5,585 nt of DNA. It comes from Phascolarctobacterium sp. (lineage in GTDB: Bacteria > Bacillota > Negativicutes > Acidaminococcales > Acidaminococcaceae). The position numbers and the translations under genes were made by a program. A model generated the notes under the pieces. The model was given only the letters and a program-made list of their open reading frames with translations, was not told the DNA's origin and searched no databases. The stretch lies in the NCBI GenBank assembly GCA_022718015.1, contig JAIHZV010000095.1, positions 1 to 5,585 of the forward strand, in the 5' to 3' direction. How positions within the stretch are numbered: the first letter of the stretch is position 1; each line of letters starts with the position of its first letter. Shown one piece after another: positions 5,579 to 5,585 of the stretch.

Positions 5579-5585
5579 GTAGGAC

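Noticed and set aside
1..5585. CRISPR arrays, tRNA or rRNA genes, insertion sequences
   Set aside because: No regularly spaced repeats, no cloverleaf or rRNA-like segments, no transposase and no terminal inverted repeats were seen.

Overview
The window is a same-strand block of envelope-biogenesis genes from a diderm relative of the Firmicutes, most likely a member of the Negativicutes. Two kinds of evidence point there. The ribosome binding sites are strong and Firmicutes-like (AAAGGAGGTGA at 1005-1015, AAGGAGG at 2363-2369). The gene content, however, is that of an outer-membrane bacterium: a TamB C-terminus, a BamA with POTRA domains and a beta-barrel, and a further exported protein with barrel-like strands. 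Base composition is roughly balanced. I cannot fix the genus by eye.

Layout, all on the + strand: (1) 1-939, the C-terminal 312 codons of a TamB-like protein whose start lies outside the window; (2) 957-995, an imperfect hairpin, then a very strong ribosome binding site; (3) 1020-1655, a 211-residue sigma-70 family factor with regions 1.2, 2 and 4; (4) 1656-1856, a 201-base gap with phased A-tracts, small inverted repeats and a promoter near 1786-1815; (5) 1857-2357, an unrecognised 166-residue single-pass membrane protein; (6) 2335-2360, a three-copy TTGAATT/AATTCAA repeat leading into the bamA ribosome binding site; (7) 2378-4252, bamA, starting with TTG; (8) 4261-5532, an unrecognised exported protein of 423 residues, with a terminator-like hairpin inside its signal-peptide codons; (9) 5533-5585, a near-consensus promoter firing out of the window into the next gene.

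How the genes fit together: BamA inserts beta-barrel proteins into the outer membrane, and TamB is a periplasm-spanning partner of Omp85 proteins. No TamA is visible here, so TamB may work with BamA itself, as proposed for other bacteria lacking TamA. The 423-residue protein follows bamA by 8 bases. Its order of strands and helices reads as about three POTRA-like modules plus a short barrel, so it may be an accessory to the same machine.

The most interesting feature is the pair in the middle. A dedicated sigma factor and a membrane-anchored protein with cytosolic, transmembrane and periplasmic parts sit between tamB and bamA. This is the arrangement expected of an envelope-sensing regulatory circuit, but the sequence alone does not prove that the two proteins interact.
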